The notes: generated by a model from the letters alone, not told the origin. 64,000 nt of DNA from Singulisphaera sp. (GCA_027451445.1 DAIDJG010000013.1:61178-125177); one strand, 5' to 3'; positions 53,190 through 63,658 are shown, counted from the first letter of the stretch. Numbers and translations are program-made.

Positions 53190-53654
53190 TCAGATATGAA
53201 GGTTTGGATCTTCCACCGCCAAACCCTCGATAACAGCGGCGGAGTTAAGTTCTTGATCGGCCGAGACCAAAGTGACAATGGGGAGTCCCACCTGCGCTTG
53301 AAGTCGGTTCAGTTCAAGAGCTACGGTCAACTGGACACTATCGTAAGCTCTGAGACGGTGCTTTCGAGCGACCAGGGTCGCGTTGTCAAGAAGAGCTGGA
53401 GTTAGCTCGATGACACGGTAGCGTTGCTTCAAGTGGCGGCGGAAGTGGCCGATAATTGCGCCGGCTTGGGCCGAACTGAGATGGCGACCATGCTGGCGCC
53501 GGGTAATCGCGGACACGACTTCGACGGCCGTGATGCGGGCGATGTAAAAGACGTGGTTGGACTTCGCGCGGAGCAACGAGCGAACCCATTTGCTTCCAAC
53601 CTCGTTGACGTGGCGTTTGACGAGCGCGCTCGTGTCGAAGAAGTAATCCGCCAT
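53190..53654 (-). CDS. PIN-domain toxin (VapC-like)
   Basis: PIN-domain toxins are Mg2+-dependent ribonucleases. The 154 residues have the four acidic residues in the usual order: D7 (FFDTSALVK), E45 (ITAVEVVSAI), D105 (RAYDSVQL) and D133 (LVSADQEL). It starts 1 base after the stop of the antitoxin gene, so the two are coupled. It lies on the strand opposite lon and 131 bp from its end. The homologue family is VapC; the target RNA cannot be told. Confidence 0.9.
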   Translation of the reverse strand: MADYFFDTSALVKRHVNEVGSKWVRSLLRAKSNHVFYIARITAVEVVSAITRRQHGRHLSSAQAGAIIGHFRRHLKQRYRVIELTPALLDNATLVARKHRLRAYDSVQLTVALELNRLQAQVGLPIVTLVSADQELNSAAVIEGLAVEDPNLHI

Positions 53655-53655
53655 C

Positions 53656-53988
53656 TCACCGCCGCTCGCGAATGACGGTCTCGGAAAGAGGCTCCCCCTT
53701 GATCTCGATCACTTGGTCATCCGGGTCGTCGAAGTCGGCGTCAGTCTCCGGAATATGGCTAATGAGTCCGGAGTTGAGAAGGTACTCGTCAAATTCCTGT
53801 CGCGTGAGCGATTCCTTTTCCGCCTTGGCTGGGCTGGTCCGTTGGGCATCGGGCCAGTTTTCCATGGCGGTGGCGTGTTTGAGCCGGACGAGTGCGTCAC
53901 GAACGACATCTTCCTCACGGGCGTAGCGGCCCGTGTGTACCGCCGCGTGAACAAACTGTTTCAGGTCTTCCGGCAAACGGATTGTCAT
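53656..53988 (-). CDS. Ribbon-helix-helix antitoxin (ParD-like) for the PIN toxin
   Basis: 110 residues starting MTIRLPEDLKQFVHAAVHTGRYAREEDVVRDALVRL, quoted in part: TIRLPEDLKQFVHAAV and EEDVVRDALVRL. This is a CopG/ParD-type ribbon-helix-helix DNA-binding domain (about 1-40). The remainder is acidic and probably disordered until it wraps around the toxin. It is unusually ParD-like for a VapC-type partner. AAAGGG lies close upstream of the ATG. Confidence 0.88.
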   Translation of the reverse strand: MTIRLPEDLKQFVHAAVHTGRYAREEDVVRDALVRLKHATAMENWPDAQRTSPAKAEKESLTRQEFDEYLLNSGLISHIPETDADFDDPDDQVIEIKGEPLSETVIRERR

Positions 53989-54433
53989 AACCCTTTGTCT
54001 CCCTGTTAGTTCAGTTTAGCATGGGCCGAGCTTCGTGCCAAGTCTACACAGCGACCGATTGTTCGTTACTCCATCCGTGCGGAGCGAGGGATGGTTCGCT
54101 CACCCAGCGCCTTTCCTGGAACTCGCACGCGTAGTCGATCGGGGTGACGCTGTGAAACTCACGCCTCACCTCCTTTTCGGGCTCGCCCATGTGTCGGAGT
54201 TGCCGACGCCGTTGTGAGCGTACGAAGCGCTAGCTGGCGACGCTGAATTGCACGTGTGGAACTGTTTCAAAGAAACTGGTCGGATGTGCCATCGCGATTC
54301 GATTATATGAGGTGATCATTGGCGCGTCGGGTTTGTCTCGGAGATTCACTGCCGCGAGTGGTGTCTGCGAATCGTCAATCGCTCGTCACACTTCCGCACG
54401 AAGCCGGGGCACGCCCGGCGCTTCCCCTCGTTA
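53989..54433. other. Intergenic region
   Basis: 445 bp between the antitoxin start and the 3' end of the DUF1559 gene. It holds the toxin-antitoxin promoter at its left end (AT-rich stretch near 54003-54020). No gene or repeat seen. Confidence 0.45.
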
Positions 54434-55270
54434 TCACCCCGCCGAAAAAACCTCTCCTCCATTGCGGGTCAGCAGGCTGCGGAGCGTCATCGGCTGGATG
54501 GTGTACTTCAAGAATTTGACGCTACCATCCGCAAAGAGGACGTTAAAGCCGTCGGCGTGCCGACTCGCAAACGAAGGCGCGGAGGAGTGTTCGTCGAAGT
54601 AATGGTCCTCGGGTTTGGTCCATGGGACGAGATGAGGTGCTTCGGCGACCATGATGGTCTGGCTCGCGCCGTCGAGGACCTCGCGGATATCGATCCCTCG
54701 CCGCCATTCGAACATCGCTCCGGTAACGCCGAGCCCGGGCTTGGGACCGACGATCGCCTGGTAATTCGTGTAACCAGGCGGAGCCGATAACTCGCTCGCA
54801 CAGCGGTACGCGTCCGGAATCTTCGACAACAGCGCCAGATTGTGCGGGCTGTCCCAGGGTTCAGCACGATGGAAGGCGTCGTAAAGTTCGCGATATCCCA
54901 TCTCGGGGAGGATCGCGACCCGCCAACTCAATAACAGTTTCCCATCGCTGGCCGTGATCGCGGCCGCGGGGAAATGTTCGTTCGCATGTTCGTACTCATG
55001 CAACGCGAGCATGATTTGCTTCAAATGGTTGCCGCATTCCGACCTCCGGGAAGCGCGGACGGATGCGCGTACACCAAATCCCATGGGCACGAGCACGCCC
55101 GCCACACAAACGCCCACCAACACGCAACTCCAAAGCGACCCATTCCCAATCGACCATCGCCGTTTTTGGGTTTCGTTGTCCGCGACAGACTGGCGTTCGC
55201 TCAACGACCCCACGAGAGTCCAGAGCGGTGCTCGCAACGTTTCGTCCCCCGTCCGAAGATCGCTGATCAT
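54434..55270 (-). CDS. DUF1559 domain-containing protein
   Basis: DUF1559 proteins are abundant secreted or surface proteins in planctomycetes, usually with a prepilin-type N-terminus. The 278-residue product has one membrane segment (about 46-70), then SECGNHLKQIMLALHEYEHANEHFP (core CGNHLKQIMLALHEYE), a central beta-rich domain with PDAYRCASE, and the diagnostic end LFADGSVKFL. The usual prepilin GFTLIEL motif is missing; the N-terminal 45 residues are cytoplasmic and polar. AGGAG lies 9 bases before the ATG. It is divergent from the GT39 gene. Confidence 0.88.
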   Translation of the reverse strand: MISDLRTGDETLRAPLWTLVGSLSERQSVADNETQKRRWSIGNGSLWSCVLVGVCVAGVLVPMGFGVRASVRASRRSECGNHLKQIMLALHEYEHANEHFPAAAITASDGKLLLSWRVAILPEMGYRELYDAFHRAEPWDSPHNLALLSKIPDAYRCASELSAPPGYTNYQAIVGPKPGLGVTGAMFEWRRGIDIREVLDGASQTIMVAEAPHLVPWTKPEDHYFDEHSSAPSFASRHADGFNVLFADGSVKFLKYTIQPMTLRSLLTRNGGEVFSAG

Positions 55271-55557
55271 CGTCGTTCACTCCTGGTCCGCAGACCGTCC
55301 AACGACAAATGTCACACTACATTTGACAATAGTCAGAGGACAAGCGGAAGGCAAGAGGGAAAATCCAGCAAGTGTAGTGGATTTCGAGGGATTCTTAAAG
55401 CGCCGGATTCGGACGGGTCGGTTTCTGTGGTTTGCATGGACGTGATCGGTCGAAAAAGATTAAAGTCCCGCATTCCGTTGCTCCTCAGTGTGGCCAACCA
55501 ACTACGAGCGAGGTCAGAAGACGGGCGGTGGTGGTACGTCGGGGTGACCGAAACGCG

Positions 55558-57174
55558 ATGATCGCGTTGTTTTCGTCTTGGGGTGAGGCGATTGCGTTGA
55601 AAGCTCCTGGCAAGCCGTTAGAAGGATCGTTGGCGCGTCAGCGTTTGCTCTACCAAGCTTGGATCATTGGTGCGGCCGTGTTGGTTTTATTTACCAACCT
55701 CGGGGGTGCGGGCCTGTGGGACAACGATGAACCGTACTATGCGGCCTGCGCGCGAGAGATGCTGGATCGGCATGACTGGGTTGTGCCCACATTCAACGGC
55801 AGCTTGTTTCCCGAAAAGCCGCCGCTCATGTACTGGATGATGATGGCCGGCTTCAAGGTGTTCGGGGTCCATGAATTCGGCGCCCGCTGCGGTGCGGCAC
55901 TCTGCGGCGTCGCGACGGCATTGGGGACTTACGTATTGGGCCGGCGGCTGTTCTCCCCCGAGGCCGGCCTCTGGGGCGGTTTGATCGTCGTTTCGACGTT
56001 CCTTTTCACGATCTCGGCACGCGCGGCCACGGTCGACAGCGCCTTGGCCCTGCTGAGCGTCGGCGCGATGCTCGCCTTGGTCTACGGCAAGATGCCAAGG
56101 CCGGCAGAGGCGTCGAACGAGCAGGATGGGATGCGCGCCGGCGTCGATGGGCCTCATTTCTGGTTGTCGGCGCTCGCGATGCATTTCTGCCTTGCGGTGG
56201 GTGTGCTGGCCAAGGGACCAATCGGGCTGCTGCTGCCGGCGGCGTCGATCGGGTTGTTCTTGATGGTCACGAACCATCTCGCGAGGACGTCGGACGAGTC
56301 GCCGTCAGTCCGATGCTGGCCACGGATGATAGCCGCAGCCCGCCTCTTCAGTCCGGTTAACTTCGTGAGGAGCCTCTGGCAGATGCGGCCGGTGTTGGGC
56401 GTCCTTGTGGTGCTGGTGGTGGCCGCGCCTTGGTTCATTGTGGTGAGCCTTCGGACGCACGGGGAATGGCCGGCCGAATTTTTCGGCAACTACAACTTGA
56501 GGCCGTTCGTGAAACCCATTCTGGGACACAGTGGCCCGCTCGTTTATTACGTTCCCGTCTTGCTGGCCGGGCTGTTTCCCTGGTCCGTGTTCCTGATTCC
56601 GGCGATTGTCGACGGAGCGCGAAGAGTGCGCCACAACCATCCTTGGTCGCCGGGCTACGTCCTGTTGGGTTGCTGGGCGGTCGTGCCGTTTCTCTTCTGG
56701 TCGATCTGCAGCTCCAAACTGCCGCACTACATGGTGCCCATCGTACCTGCGCTGGCGCTGGCTGTTGGCGCGTTCCTCGACCACGCGGTTCGCGAACCGG
56801 CGGTATTGCGCCGTGGGTTGATCTGGTCCATCTGGGGGACCGTCATCCTCATCGGCGTAGCGTTGGTCATTGTGATTCCAATCGTCTCGGCGGACGTCCT
56901 TCCTGGAGAGGGCGCGATCGGTCTGGTGGGGCTGATCCTCGTCGTGGGAGGCGCGATCAGCCTGCGGCTCCTGCGGCAACAGCGTTCCGACGCGGCGACG
57001 ATCGCCTTCGCCGCTATGGCGGTGCTGTTGATGACGGCCATCTTCGGATTCGCGCTCCTCCGCGTCGACCGGCATCAAAACACACGAGCCTTGATGGCGG
57101 CGATTCGACGCGACTGCCCGGGCGAGCCGCGACTCGCGGCTTATCGCTTCATGGAAAAAAGCTACGTCTTCTAA
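55558..57174 (+). CDS. GT39/ArnT-like membrane glycosyltransferase, truncated by a premature stop
   Basis: 538 residues as read. It is a polytopic protein with about 11-12 membrane helices. The first periplasmic loop has the acidic pair of the family in GLWDNDEPYYAACAREM, then VPTFNGSLFPEKPPLMYWMM and later PHYMVPIVPALAL. ArnT/PMT-type enzymes transfer sugars from polyprenyl carriers to lipid or protein. ATG 55558 was chosen because the conserved part begins soon after; the open frame continues upstream to 55432 without support. The reading frame ends at TAA (57172-57174) where a Tyr codon is expected, and in-frame sequence beyond it still looks coding (see next entry). Confidence 0.82.
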   Translation: MIALFSSWGEAIALKAPGKPLEGSLARQRLLYQAWIIGAAVLVLFTNLGGAGLWDNDEPYYAACAREMLDRHDWVVPTFNGSLFPEKPPLMYWMMMAGFKVFGVHEFGARCGAALCGVATALGTYVLGRRLFSPEAGLWGGLIVVSTFLFTISARAATVDSALALLSVGAMLALVYGKMPRPAEASNEQDGMRAGVDGPHFWLSALAMHFCLAVGVLAKGPIGLLLPAASIGLFLMVTNHLARTSDESPSVRCWPRMIAAARLFSPVNFVRSLWQMRPVLGVLVVLVVAAPWFIVVSLRTHGEWPAEFFGNYNLRPFVKPILGHSGPLVYYVPVLLAGLFPWSVFLIPAIVDGARRVRHNHPWSPGYVLLGCWAVVPFLFWSICSSKLPHYMVPIVPALALAVGAFLDHAVREPAVLRRGLIWSIWGTVILIGVALVIVIPIVSADVLPGEGAIGLVGLILVVGGAISLRLLRQQRSDAATIAFAAMAVLLMTAIFGFALLRVDRHQNTRALMAAIRRDCPGEPRLAAYRFMEKSYVF

Positions 57175-57377
57175 GCGGGCCATCCGATCCCGTTTTGTCG
57201 CGATGTCCAGGAACTCGGACGAGCGGTCGGTGACTCGTTGACCTACGTCTTCACCGATGGCCGCCGGCCGCCGAATTGCAATGGCGGTGGCCGGGCGCAT
57301 TCGAGGTACTCGTCCGCCAACGCCGGTTCCTCCACCGAGGCGACGTACTCGTGCTGGTGCACCGCCCCCGGAGTTGA
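57175..57377 (+). pseudogene. Detached C-terminal remnant of the GT39/ArnT-like gene
   Basis: Directly after the TAA, the same frame reads AGHPIPFCRDVQ, then LGRAVGDSLTYVFTDGR, which fits the soluble C-terminal domain of this family (SYVFYAGxPIP is a common pattern). At about 57262-57268 the frame shifts by one base; the next frame reads ELQWRWPGAFEVLV, then RRFLHRGDVLVLVHRPR and stops at TGA 57375-57377. So a substitution (Tyr codon to TAA) and a one-base deletion separate this end from the main frame. Either the gene is decaying or the sequence has errors. Confidence 0.75.
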
Positions 57378-57638
57378 TAGAGCCCGTAAGTCGCCGCTGA
57401 AGAATGGCTTGAGGAAGAAGTACGGCAATCCCTCCCTCCAACGGATCAAGCCCGCCTCGCCGCATTATCGGCATTTCCGGAATTTCTTAACCCCGTGGGT
57501 GCTCGCCGGCCGATCATCTCCTTTATGCGGTCGTCGCAAGGGTGGGGAACTCTCACGAGTGGATCGGCCGGGGATGCGCGGACACTCGGATCGATCATGA
57601 GGCCGTGCCGTACAACTCGCCGTCGGACGAATTCAAGC

Positions 57639-58880
57639 ATGAATGTCGCCACAATGCGTCTCATCGATCGCTGGCTCGGCGTGCCGGTCTGCGCGCTGCT
57701 GAGCATCTGGCGACGCCTTTTCGACCGTCGACGTTCTGATCGTGACCACTGTCCCTCACGAATCCTCTTCGTCAAGCTCGCCGAGCAGGGTTCGACGGTC
57801 CTGGCGCAGGGCGCATTGCACGCCGCCGTGGAACGCGTCGGGCGCGAAAACGTCTACTTCGTGCTCTTTCGCGAAAACCGCCCGATTCTTGATGTGCTGG
57901 ATCTCATTCCCGCGGCAAATGTGATCGAGATCCGCACTGAGGGCCTTGCGCAAACGATCCTCTCGGCGCTGCGTGCTGTGAGAAAACTGCGGACGATCGG
58001 CGTGGATGTCGCGATCGACCTCGAATTCTTCGCCCGTGCATCGGCGGCCTTGAGCTACCTGAGCGGCGCCCGCTGGCGCGTCGGCTACCACGCCTTTGGC
58101 GCTGAGGCGTCGTACCGCGGCGATCTCATGACGCATCGCCTGTCATTCAATCCCTATTTGCACACGACCCAGACATTCGAGATGATGGTCGACGCGCTCG
58201 ACAGCGACCCGGCCGAACTCCCCACTCTCGGAACCGCCGCGCCTCCGGTGAGCGCGTCGCCCGCACAGTTCTACCCCACAGCGGCGGAACTCGAAGCAGT
58301 GCACAACCTCGTTCGGCCGCACCTCGACCAGGGCCGACGACTCATCCTGCTCAATGCCAACGCGAGCGATTTGATTCCTTTGCGGAAATGGTCCAGCGCT
58401 CGTTACGTCGAGCTGGCAAGACTGCTGCTGGCCAGGTATCCCGACGTCGTTATTGCTTTCACAGGTGCGCCCGGTGAACACACCGGCGCGGAGGTCCTGG
58501 CCGCTCAGGTCAACTCCCCACGCTGTCTCTCACTGGCGGGCAAGACAACGCTGAGAGAATTGCTAGTTTTGTTCGGTCTGGCGGAGGTCCTCGTCACCAA
58601 CGACAGCGGCCCGGCCCACTTCGCGACGCTGACTCCGATTGACGTCGTGGTCCTTTTCGGACCCGAGACGCCGAAGCTCTTCGCGGCGCCTTCCCCCCGC
58701 ACTCACCCGCTCTGGGCCGGCCTTGCATGCAGCCCTTGCATCAATGCCTTTAACAATCGCAGCTCGCCCTGCACGAACAACGTCTGTATGCAGGCCATAA
58801 CCGTTGCGCAGGTGTTTGCCGAGGTCTGCCGGCACTATGAGAGCCGTCGCACGGACAAGGCCCTGCAGCGGTCAGCATGA
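57639..58880 (+). CDS. Family 9 glycosyltransferase (heptosyltransferase-like)
   Basis: GT9 enzymes add heptose or other sugars to lipopolysaccharide core in the cytoplasm. The 413 residues have the N-terminal RILFVKLAEQGSTVLAQGAL (the family block ILFVKLxxxGD), then VDVAIDLEFFARASAAL, LLNANASDLIPLRKW and the key donor-binding block VTNDSGPAHFATLTPIDVVVLFG (core VTNDSGPAHFA). The Cys-rich end (CSPCINAFNNRSSPCTNN) resembles the SPC...C pattern of GT9. ATG 57639 or 57654 fits; neither has a clear ribosome site. It lies 261 bp after the broken GT39 gene and may be in the same surface-glycan cluster. Confidence 0.88.
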   Translation: MNVATMRLIDRWLGVPVCALLSIWRRLFDRRRSDRDHCPSRILFVKLAEQGSTVLAQGALHAAVERVGRENVYFVLFRENRPILDVLDLIPAANVIEIRTEGLAQTILSALRAVRKLRTIGVDVAIDLEFFARASAALSYLSGARWRVGYHAFGAEASYRGDLMTHRLSFNPYLHTTQTFEMMVDALDSDPAELPTLGTAAPPVSASPAQFYPTAAELEAVHNLVRPHLDQGRRLILLNANASDLIPLRKWSSARYVELARLLLARYPDVVIAFTGAPGEHTGAEVLAAQVNSPRCLSLAGKTTLRELLVLFGLAEVLVTNDSGPAHFATLTPIDVVVLFGPETPKLFAAPSPRTHPLWAGLACSPCINAFNNRSSPCTNNVCMQAITVAQVFAEVCRHYESRRTDKALQRSA

Positions 58881-59252
58881 GCCGGCATCGTCCGCTTCCT
58901 CGTCCCTCAGCCCGTTGGCTTGTCGAGGTCGATCGCGACCCGGTTCGAGTCCTTGATCTCGACCATGATCGGCTGTGTGCGGCCAATTTCATCGACGGGA
59001 AACTTGCGATTTCTGATCAACGTCCGTGAGGGCGGTGGCTGGCTGGCCGAGCGGCCCGGGACGAGTTACGGGGTCCAGAGATGAAGCCACCCGTACTTCC
59101 CAGGCACGCCTGCGGACGGGGCGGTCTCCCGTCACTGAGCTTGACCGAGAACCCGTGGATTATCGTGAGCACTCACACCTGTAGTCGAAGTTCGATTGCC
59201 GACGGCCGTGAAGATTTGTTGAGAATTCGAGCCGGAGGAAGGTGCCCTGATC
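58881..59252. other. Intergenic region with possible gene fragment
   Basis: 372 bp between convergent genes. On the minus strand, a 48-codon stretch ends at a TGA near 58911 and reads protein-like (GRTQPIMVEIKDSNRVAIDL). It has no start with a ribosome site, so it may be the decayed end of a lost gene or chance. Confidence 0.35.
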
Positions 59253-60023
59253 TCAGAGCGCTGTATAACCGCCGTCGACCATCATGTTCGACCCGGTGAC
59301 AAACGACGCTTCATCCGACGCGAGAAAGAGAATGGCGAAGGCAATCTCACGGGGGTCGGCGATGCGTTTGAGGATATGTGCGCCGCCCCAACTCGGGTCG
59401 GCCTCGGCGGCGGCGCGGTCCATGCCGGCATCTCGGCAACGACTCTCCACGATCTGGGTCCACACGGCGCCGGGGCAGGCGGCGTTGACACGGATGTTGT
59501 CCTTCGCGAGGTCGAGCGCCATGCAACGCGTCATGGCGGAAACGGCGGCCTTCGCGGCGTTGTACGTGGCGTGTTGAGGTTGCGCGATGTAGCTCGAGAT
59601 CGAGCCGAGGTTCACGATCGCGCCGCCGCCCACTTTGCGCATCTCGGGGACGACGTGCTTGGCGACCAGGGCCGGCCCCATCACGTTGACATCGAAGCTG
59701 CGGCGCCACTCTTCGGGCGTGGCCTCGATGCCGCGAAGTACGAAGACCACCGCGTTGTTGACCAGGATGTCAATCCGGCCGAAAGCCCGAACCGCGTGTG
59801 CGACCATTTGTTGTACGCCCGCCTCGTCGGAGACATCCGTCTGCACGAACAGAGCGCGCCCGCCGGAGCGCATGATGCCCTGCGCGACCTCGTTTCCTTT
59901 CTCCGCGTCGATCTCTGCAATGACGACCGACGCCCCTTCCTCGGCGAACAGCTCCGCAGTCGCCCGGCCGATCCCGGCACCTGCACCTGTGACGATTGCG
60001 ACCTTCCCCTGCAAGCGATTCAT
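59253..60023 (-). CDS. Short-chain dehydrogenase/reductase
   Basis: 256 residues, classical SDR. The NAD(P) motif is TGAGAGIG near residue 12, then DVNVMGP-type sequence, LVNNAVVF, the catalytic Ser in LGSISSY and the Y-x3-K in ATYNAAKAAVSAMTR, and a C-terminal MMVDGGYTAL end. An acidic residue (IAEIDAEKG) after the second strand suggests NAD preference. ATG 60023 has AGGAG about 11 bases upstream; an in-frame extension to 60062 lacks support. The substrate cannot be told. Confidence 0.92.
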   Translation of the reverse strand: MNRLQGKVAIVTGAGAGIGRATAELFAEEGASVVIAEIDAEKGNEVAQGIMRSGGRALFVQTDVSDEAGVQQMVAHAVRAFGRIDILVNNAVVFVLRGIEATPEEWRRSFDVNVMGPALVAKHVVPEMRKVGGGAIVNLGSISSYIAQPQHATYNAAKAAVSAMTRCMALDLAKDNIRVNAACPGAVWTQIVESRCRDAGMDRAAAEADPSWGGAHILKRIADPREIAFAILFLASDEASFVTGSNMMVDGGYTAL

Positions 60024-60335
60024 GGATGACCGGCTCCTGTGAGCTGCCGATGACCGGTGCACTCGGATTTCCCAAAGCGGGAAGGCGCCCGATTCACGAC
60101 TCGGGTGCCTTATACCATTCGCGATTCCGGCAAGCTATCATCTCCCCGTTCACAAATCCGCAGCGTCTACGTCCGTTCTTTTCGGTAGCAACGTCCTTGC
60201 CGGCGTCATCTGACGCCAATTTGATAAGGATCAGGATTCGGGTTCGGTTGCACGAAAAACGCATAAGGTGTTTCGGGTCTGAAGAAATCCGGAACGGCCC
60301 ATCCCGCACGCATCCTTCCATCCAGGGACCGCATC
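60024..60335. other. Divergent intergenic region
   Basis: 312 bp between the SDR gene (minus) and the tricorn-like protease gene (plus). Slightly lower GC than its flanks. It should hold promoters for both; no clear boxes, repeats or RNA were seen. Confidence 0.4.
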
Positions 60336-63300
60336 ATGTCATCTCATCGTCGCTGCGCTTTGACGTTGCTCCTTGCCCTGGCGTCGCCGGCTTCGGCCCG
60401 AGAGGCGAAGTTGTTGCGAGCCCCTCACTACCATCAGGGCAAAGTCGCGTTCAGCTACCTCGGGGACATCTGGGTCGCCGACGAGGACGGCAAGACTGTC
60501 CAGCGGCTCACGGTGAACAAGGCAAGGGACATCTTGCCGCGGTTCTCGCCGGACGGGCGCTGGATAGCATTTTCGAGTGAGCGGGAAGGGAACTTTGATG
60601 TTTACGTGATGCCGTCCGGTGGTGGAGCGGCCGGGGCGTTGACGACGCATTCGGCCGACGACTCGGTACTTGGCTGGTCGCCCGATTCGAAGTCGGTTCT
60701 GTTTGCCAGTCAGAGGAACGAGGACTTCGTGGGCAAGCTTTACCTCGTTTCGCTCGAAGGCGGCCTGCCGAGGAATGCGGGGCCGGACATGGGGATCTTC
60801 GCGACGTTTTCTCCGGACGGCAAGAAGCTCGCGCTCAATCGCAAGTCGCAGGAATACTGGCGCAAATATTACCGAGGGGGTATCAGAGCGACGTCACGAT
60901 CATGGACCTCGAAGCGCGCACATTCAAGGATCTCACCGACTTCGACGGGATCGATGCCTGGCCGTTGTGGAGCAGTGACGGGCATATTTATTTCGTGAGC
61001 GATCGCGAAGGAAAGGGTTTGAGCAACCTTTGGCGCATCCCCGAAAGCGGGGGCGCCGCGGAGCGCGTGACCTCGTTCGCGACGGGTGACGTGCGGTGGC
61101 CGTCGATCAGTGGCGACGGCAAGACCATCGTGTTTGAGCACGACTTTCAGGTTGGCAAGCTCGATGTCGCGAGCGGAAAAACGACGATGCTCTCGTTCGC
61201 GATCGACACCGAGACCGAGGAGAACCTGTCCGAGTATCGCACGTTCCGTTCGGAGGTCGACGACTACGACGTAAACCCGGCGGGCACGAGAATTGCCCTC
61301 GCGATTCACGGTGAGATCTTCACGGCACCCACCGACGAGGGAGACGTCCGGCAGGTCACCGACGGCCCTGCGCGTGACTGGGACGTGGTCTACTCGCCCG
61401 ATGGTAAATCGATCGCGTTCATTTCCGACAAGAGTGGGCGCGAGGAGATCTACGCTGTCTCCGCGACTGAGGCTGGCGAGCCTCGCAAGATCACCGACAT
61501 CGACGCGCTGAAGTCGTCGTTGAGCTGGTCGCCGGACGCAAAGCGGATCGCGTTCACGACGTCTGAGGGCCAGCTCCTGGTGACGTCGATGGAAGGCGGC
61601 GATGCCAAGCAACTGGTCTCCACGCGTCTGGGGCGTTTGGGAACCGCCTCGTGGTCTCCCGATGGCAAGTGGATCGCCTACTCCAAGCCGGACGTCGCAC
61701 GCACGAGTGAGATCTACCTGGTTCCATCGAACGGCGGTGAAGAAAAGCAACTCACGTTCGACTCGGCCGACGACGAGTCGCCGCGGTTCTCCGCTGATGG
61801 GAAGAAGGTCTATTTCCTCCGATCCGACACCTCGGAACTGCGCACGGAGCGACCGATGTCGCAACTCCATGTCGTTCCTCTGGAGAAGCTGGACCGCGAT
61901 CCGGCCGATCCGGAGCCGTCGCGTGGGGGTGGAGCGTCGGGGCCGGACGGTGCGCGTCGATCGGGGGACGACGCTCCGCCCGCGGCCAGGGAAGCGAAGA
62001 TTGACTGGGCTGGTTTGAAACGCCGGACGCGGGTGGTGACGCGGACGATGTCGAACGTACTCCGTTATGCGCCGGCCCAGGACAGTCGAACGGTCGTGTT
62101 TGTGGCGAGCGAAGGGACGAGCACGGGGGACCCGCCCGCGTTGTACGCGATCCAGGACGATGGGAAACGCCTGTCGCGGCTCACGTCCGCAACGCCATCC
62201 ACCGAGCGCGCCTCGAGCGACGATGCCCCACAAGGCCGCCGAGGGTTCGGCGGAGTGTTGTCGAACCTTCGGGTCACGCGCGATGGTCGCTCGGTGTTCT
62301 TCAAGGAGGGGAATGGCGTTTACTCCGTACCGCTCTCCCTCAAAGCCGCGAGCACGGAAGGTCGGGGCGGCCGGGGCGGCGGGCCGCGGTTTGGAGGAAC
62401 GGCCGCGGCTTCGACGTCCTCTGCGTCGGAGTCGGGTGGCTCGGGAGGGCCCCGGAAGCGAGTCGACTTCACGGTACGGGTCAAAATCGACAAGCCCTCG
62501 GAATGGGCCGAGATGTTCGACGATGCCTGGCGCACGATGAAGTTCCGCTTCTACGATGCCAAGATGCACGGCCAGGACTGGGACGCCGCGCGGGCGAAGT
62601 ACCGGCCGCTCGTAAGCTTCGTCGGCGACAGGCAAGAGCTGCTCAACCTGATCAATGAGATGATCGGCGAACTCAACGCTTCGCATACGGGTACGTCCGC
62701 GGGCCGCAGCGGTGGACGGGACGCCGACGTGTCGACCCCGCATCTGGGTATCGACCTGGTCGCGGACGACGAAGCCGGGCGCTACAAGATCACGCATATC
62801 TACGAAGGAGGGCCTGCCGACAAGGACTGGGTCAAGATGGAGGTGGGCCAGTACGTCGTTGCGCTCGACGGCCAGCCGCTGAAGGCGGGGGACGATTACT
62901 GGGAGCGGATCAATCACAGGCTCAACCGGCGCGTGAGCGTGAGTGTGAACTCGAAGCCGAGCGAGGACGGGGCATGGAAAGTTCCTATCACGCCCGTGTC
63001 GGCCTCGGCGTTCAGCGAGCTTCGTTATGAGCGGTGGGTCAAGGAGCGAAGAGCGCTGACGGATAAGCTCTCTGGGGGGCGTGTGGGGTACCTTCACATC
63101 CAGGCGATGAATGCCCCATCGCTGCGCAAGTTCGAGAAGGAGCTGCGCGAGTTCCGACACAAGGAGGGCCTGGTAATCGACGAACGTTGGAACGGCGGCG
63201 GCAACATCGAGCAACAGCTCCTGGCGATCCTGGTACAGCGTCCGTACCAGGTCTGGGTGCCTCGCGGAACGGAGCCGACGCCTCGGCCCTTTGCCGGCTA

Positions 63301-63658
63301 CTTCGGCCCCAAGGTGGTCCTTCAGAACTGGCGGAGCGCCTCCAACGCCGAGATGTTCCCGGCGGGCTTCCGAGCCCTGGGGCTGGGCAAGATCGTCGGG
63401 ACCCCGACCCGGGGCGCGGTGATCGGCACAGGCAGCTACACCCTCATCGACGGTTCGACCATTCGAACGCCGGGAGTCGGCGTCTATCTCGCCGATGAGG
63501 AGAAGACGAACATGGAGAACTCCGGAGTCAAGCCCGACGTGTATGTCGAAAACTCGCCCGAGGACAATCTTGCCGGTCGCGACCGGCAACTGGAGGTCGC
63601 CGTCGAGGTGGTGATTAAGGATCTGAAGCCGCCGGCCACGGCGGCTGCTCATCCCTAG
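60336..63658 (+). pseudogene. Secreted tricorn-like S41 protease, frameshifted
   Basis: About 1,107 residues if repaired. The first part (60336-60880) has a signal peptide (CALTLLLALASPASA) and PD40/TolB propeller repeats (ILPRFSPDGRWIAFSSEREG). At a run of five G (60876-60880) the frame shifts by one base; the reading continues in the next frame from YQSDVTIMDLEARTFKDL onward. The second part (open frame with ATG at 60902) continues the propeller, then a Gly/Ser-rich linker (about 62355-62460), a PDZ domain (GQYVVALDGQPLKAGDDYW) and the S41 core with the likely nucleophile Ser at 63341-63343 (RSASNAEMFPAG). Tricorn proteases trim peptides. The missing base is a homopolymer candidate, so assembly error is possible. 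Confidence 0.85.

Noticed and set aside
57238..57600. Plus-strand 120-codon frame after the GT39 gene as a separate gene
   Set aside because: Its first part is the continuation of the GT39 frame after the TAA; the remainder is out of frame with the expected C-terminus.
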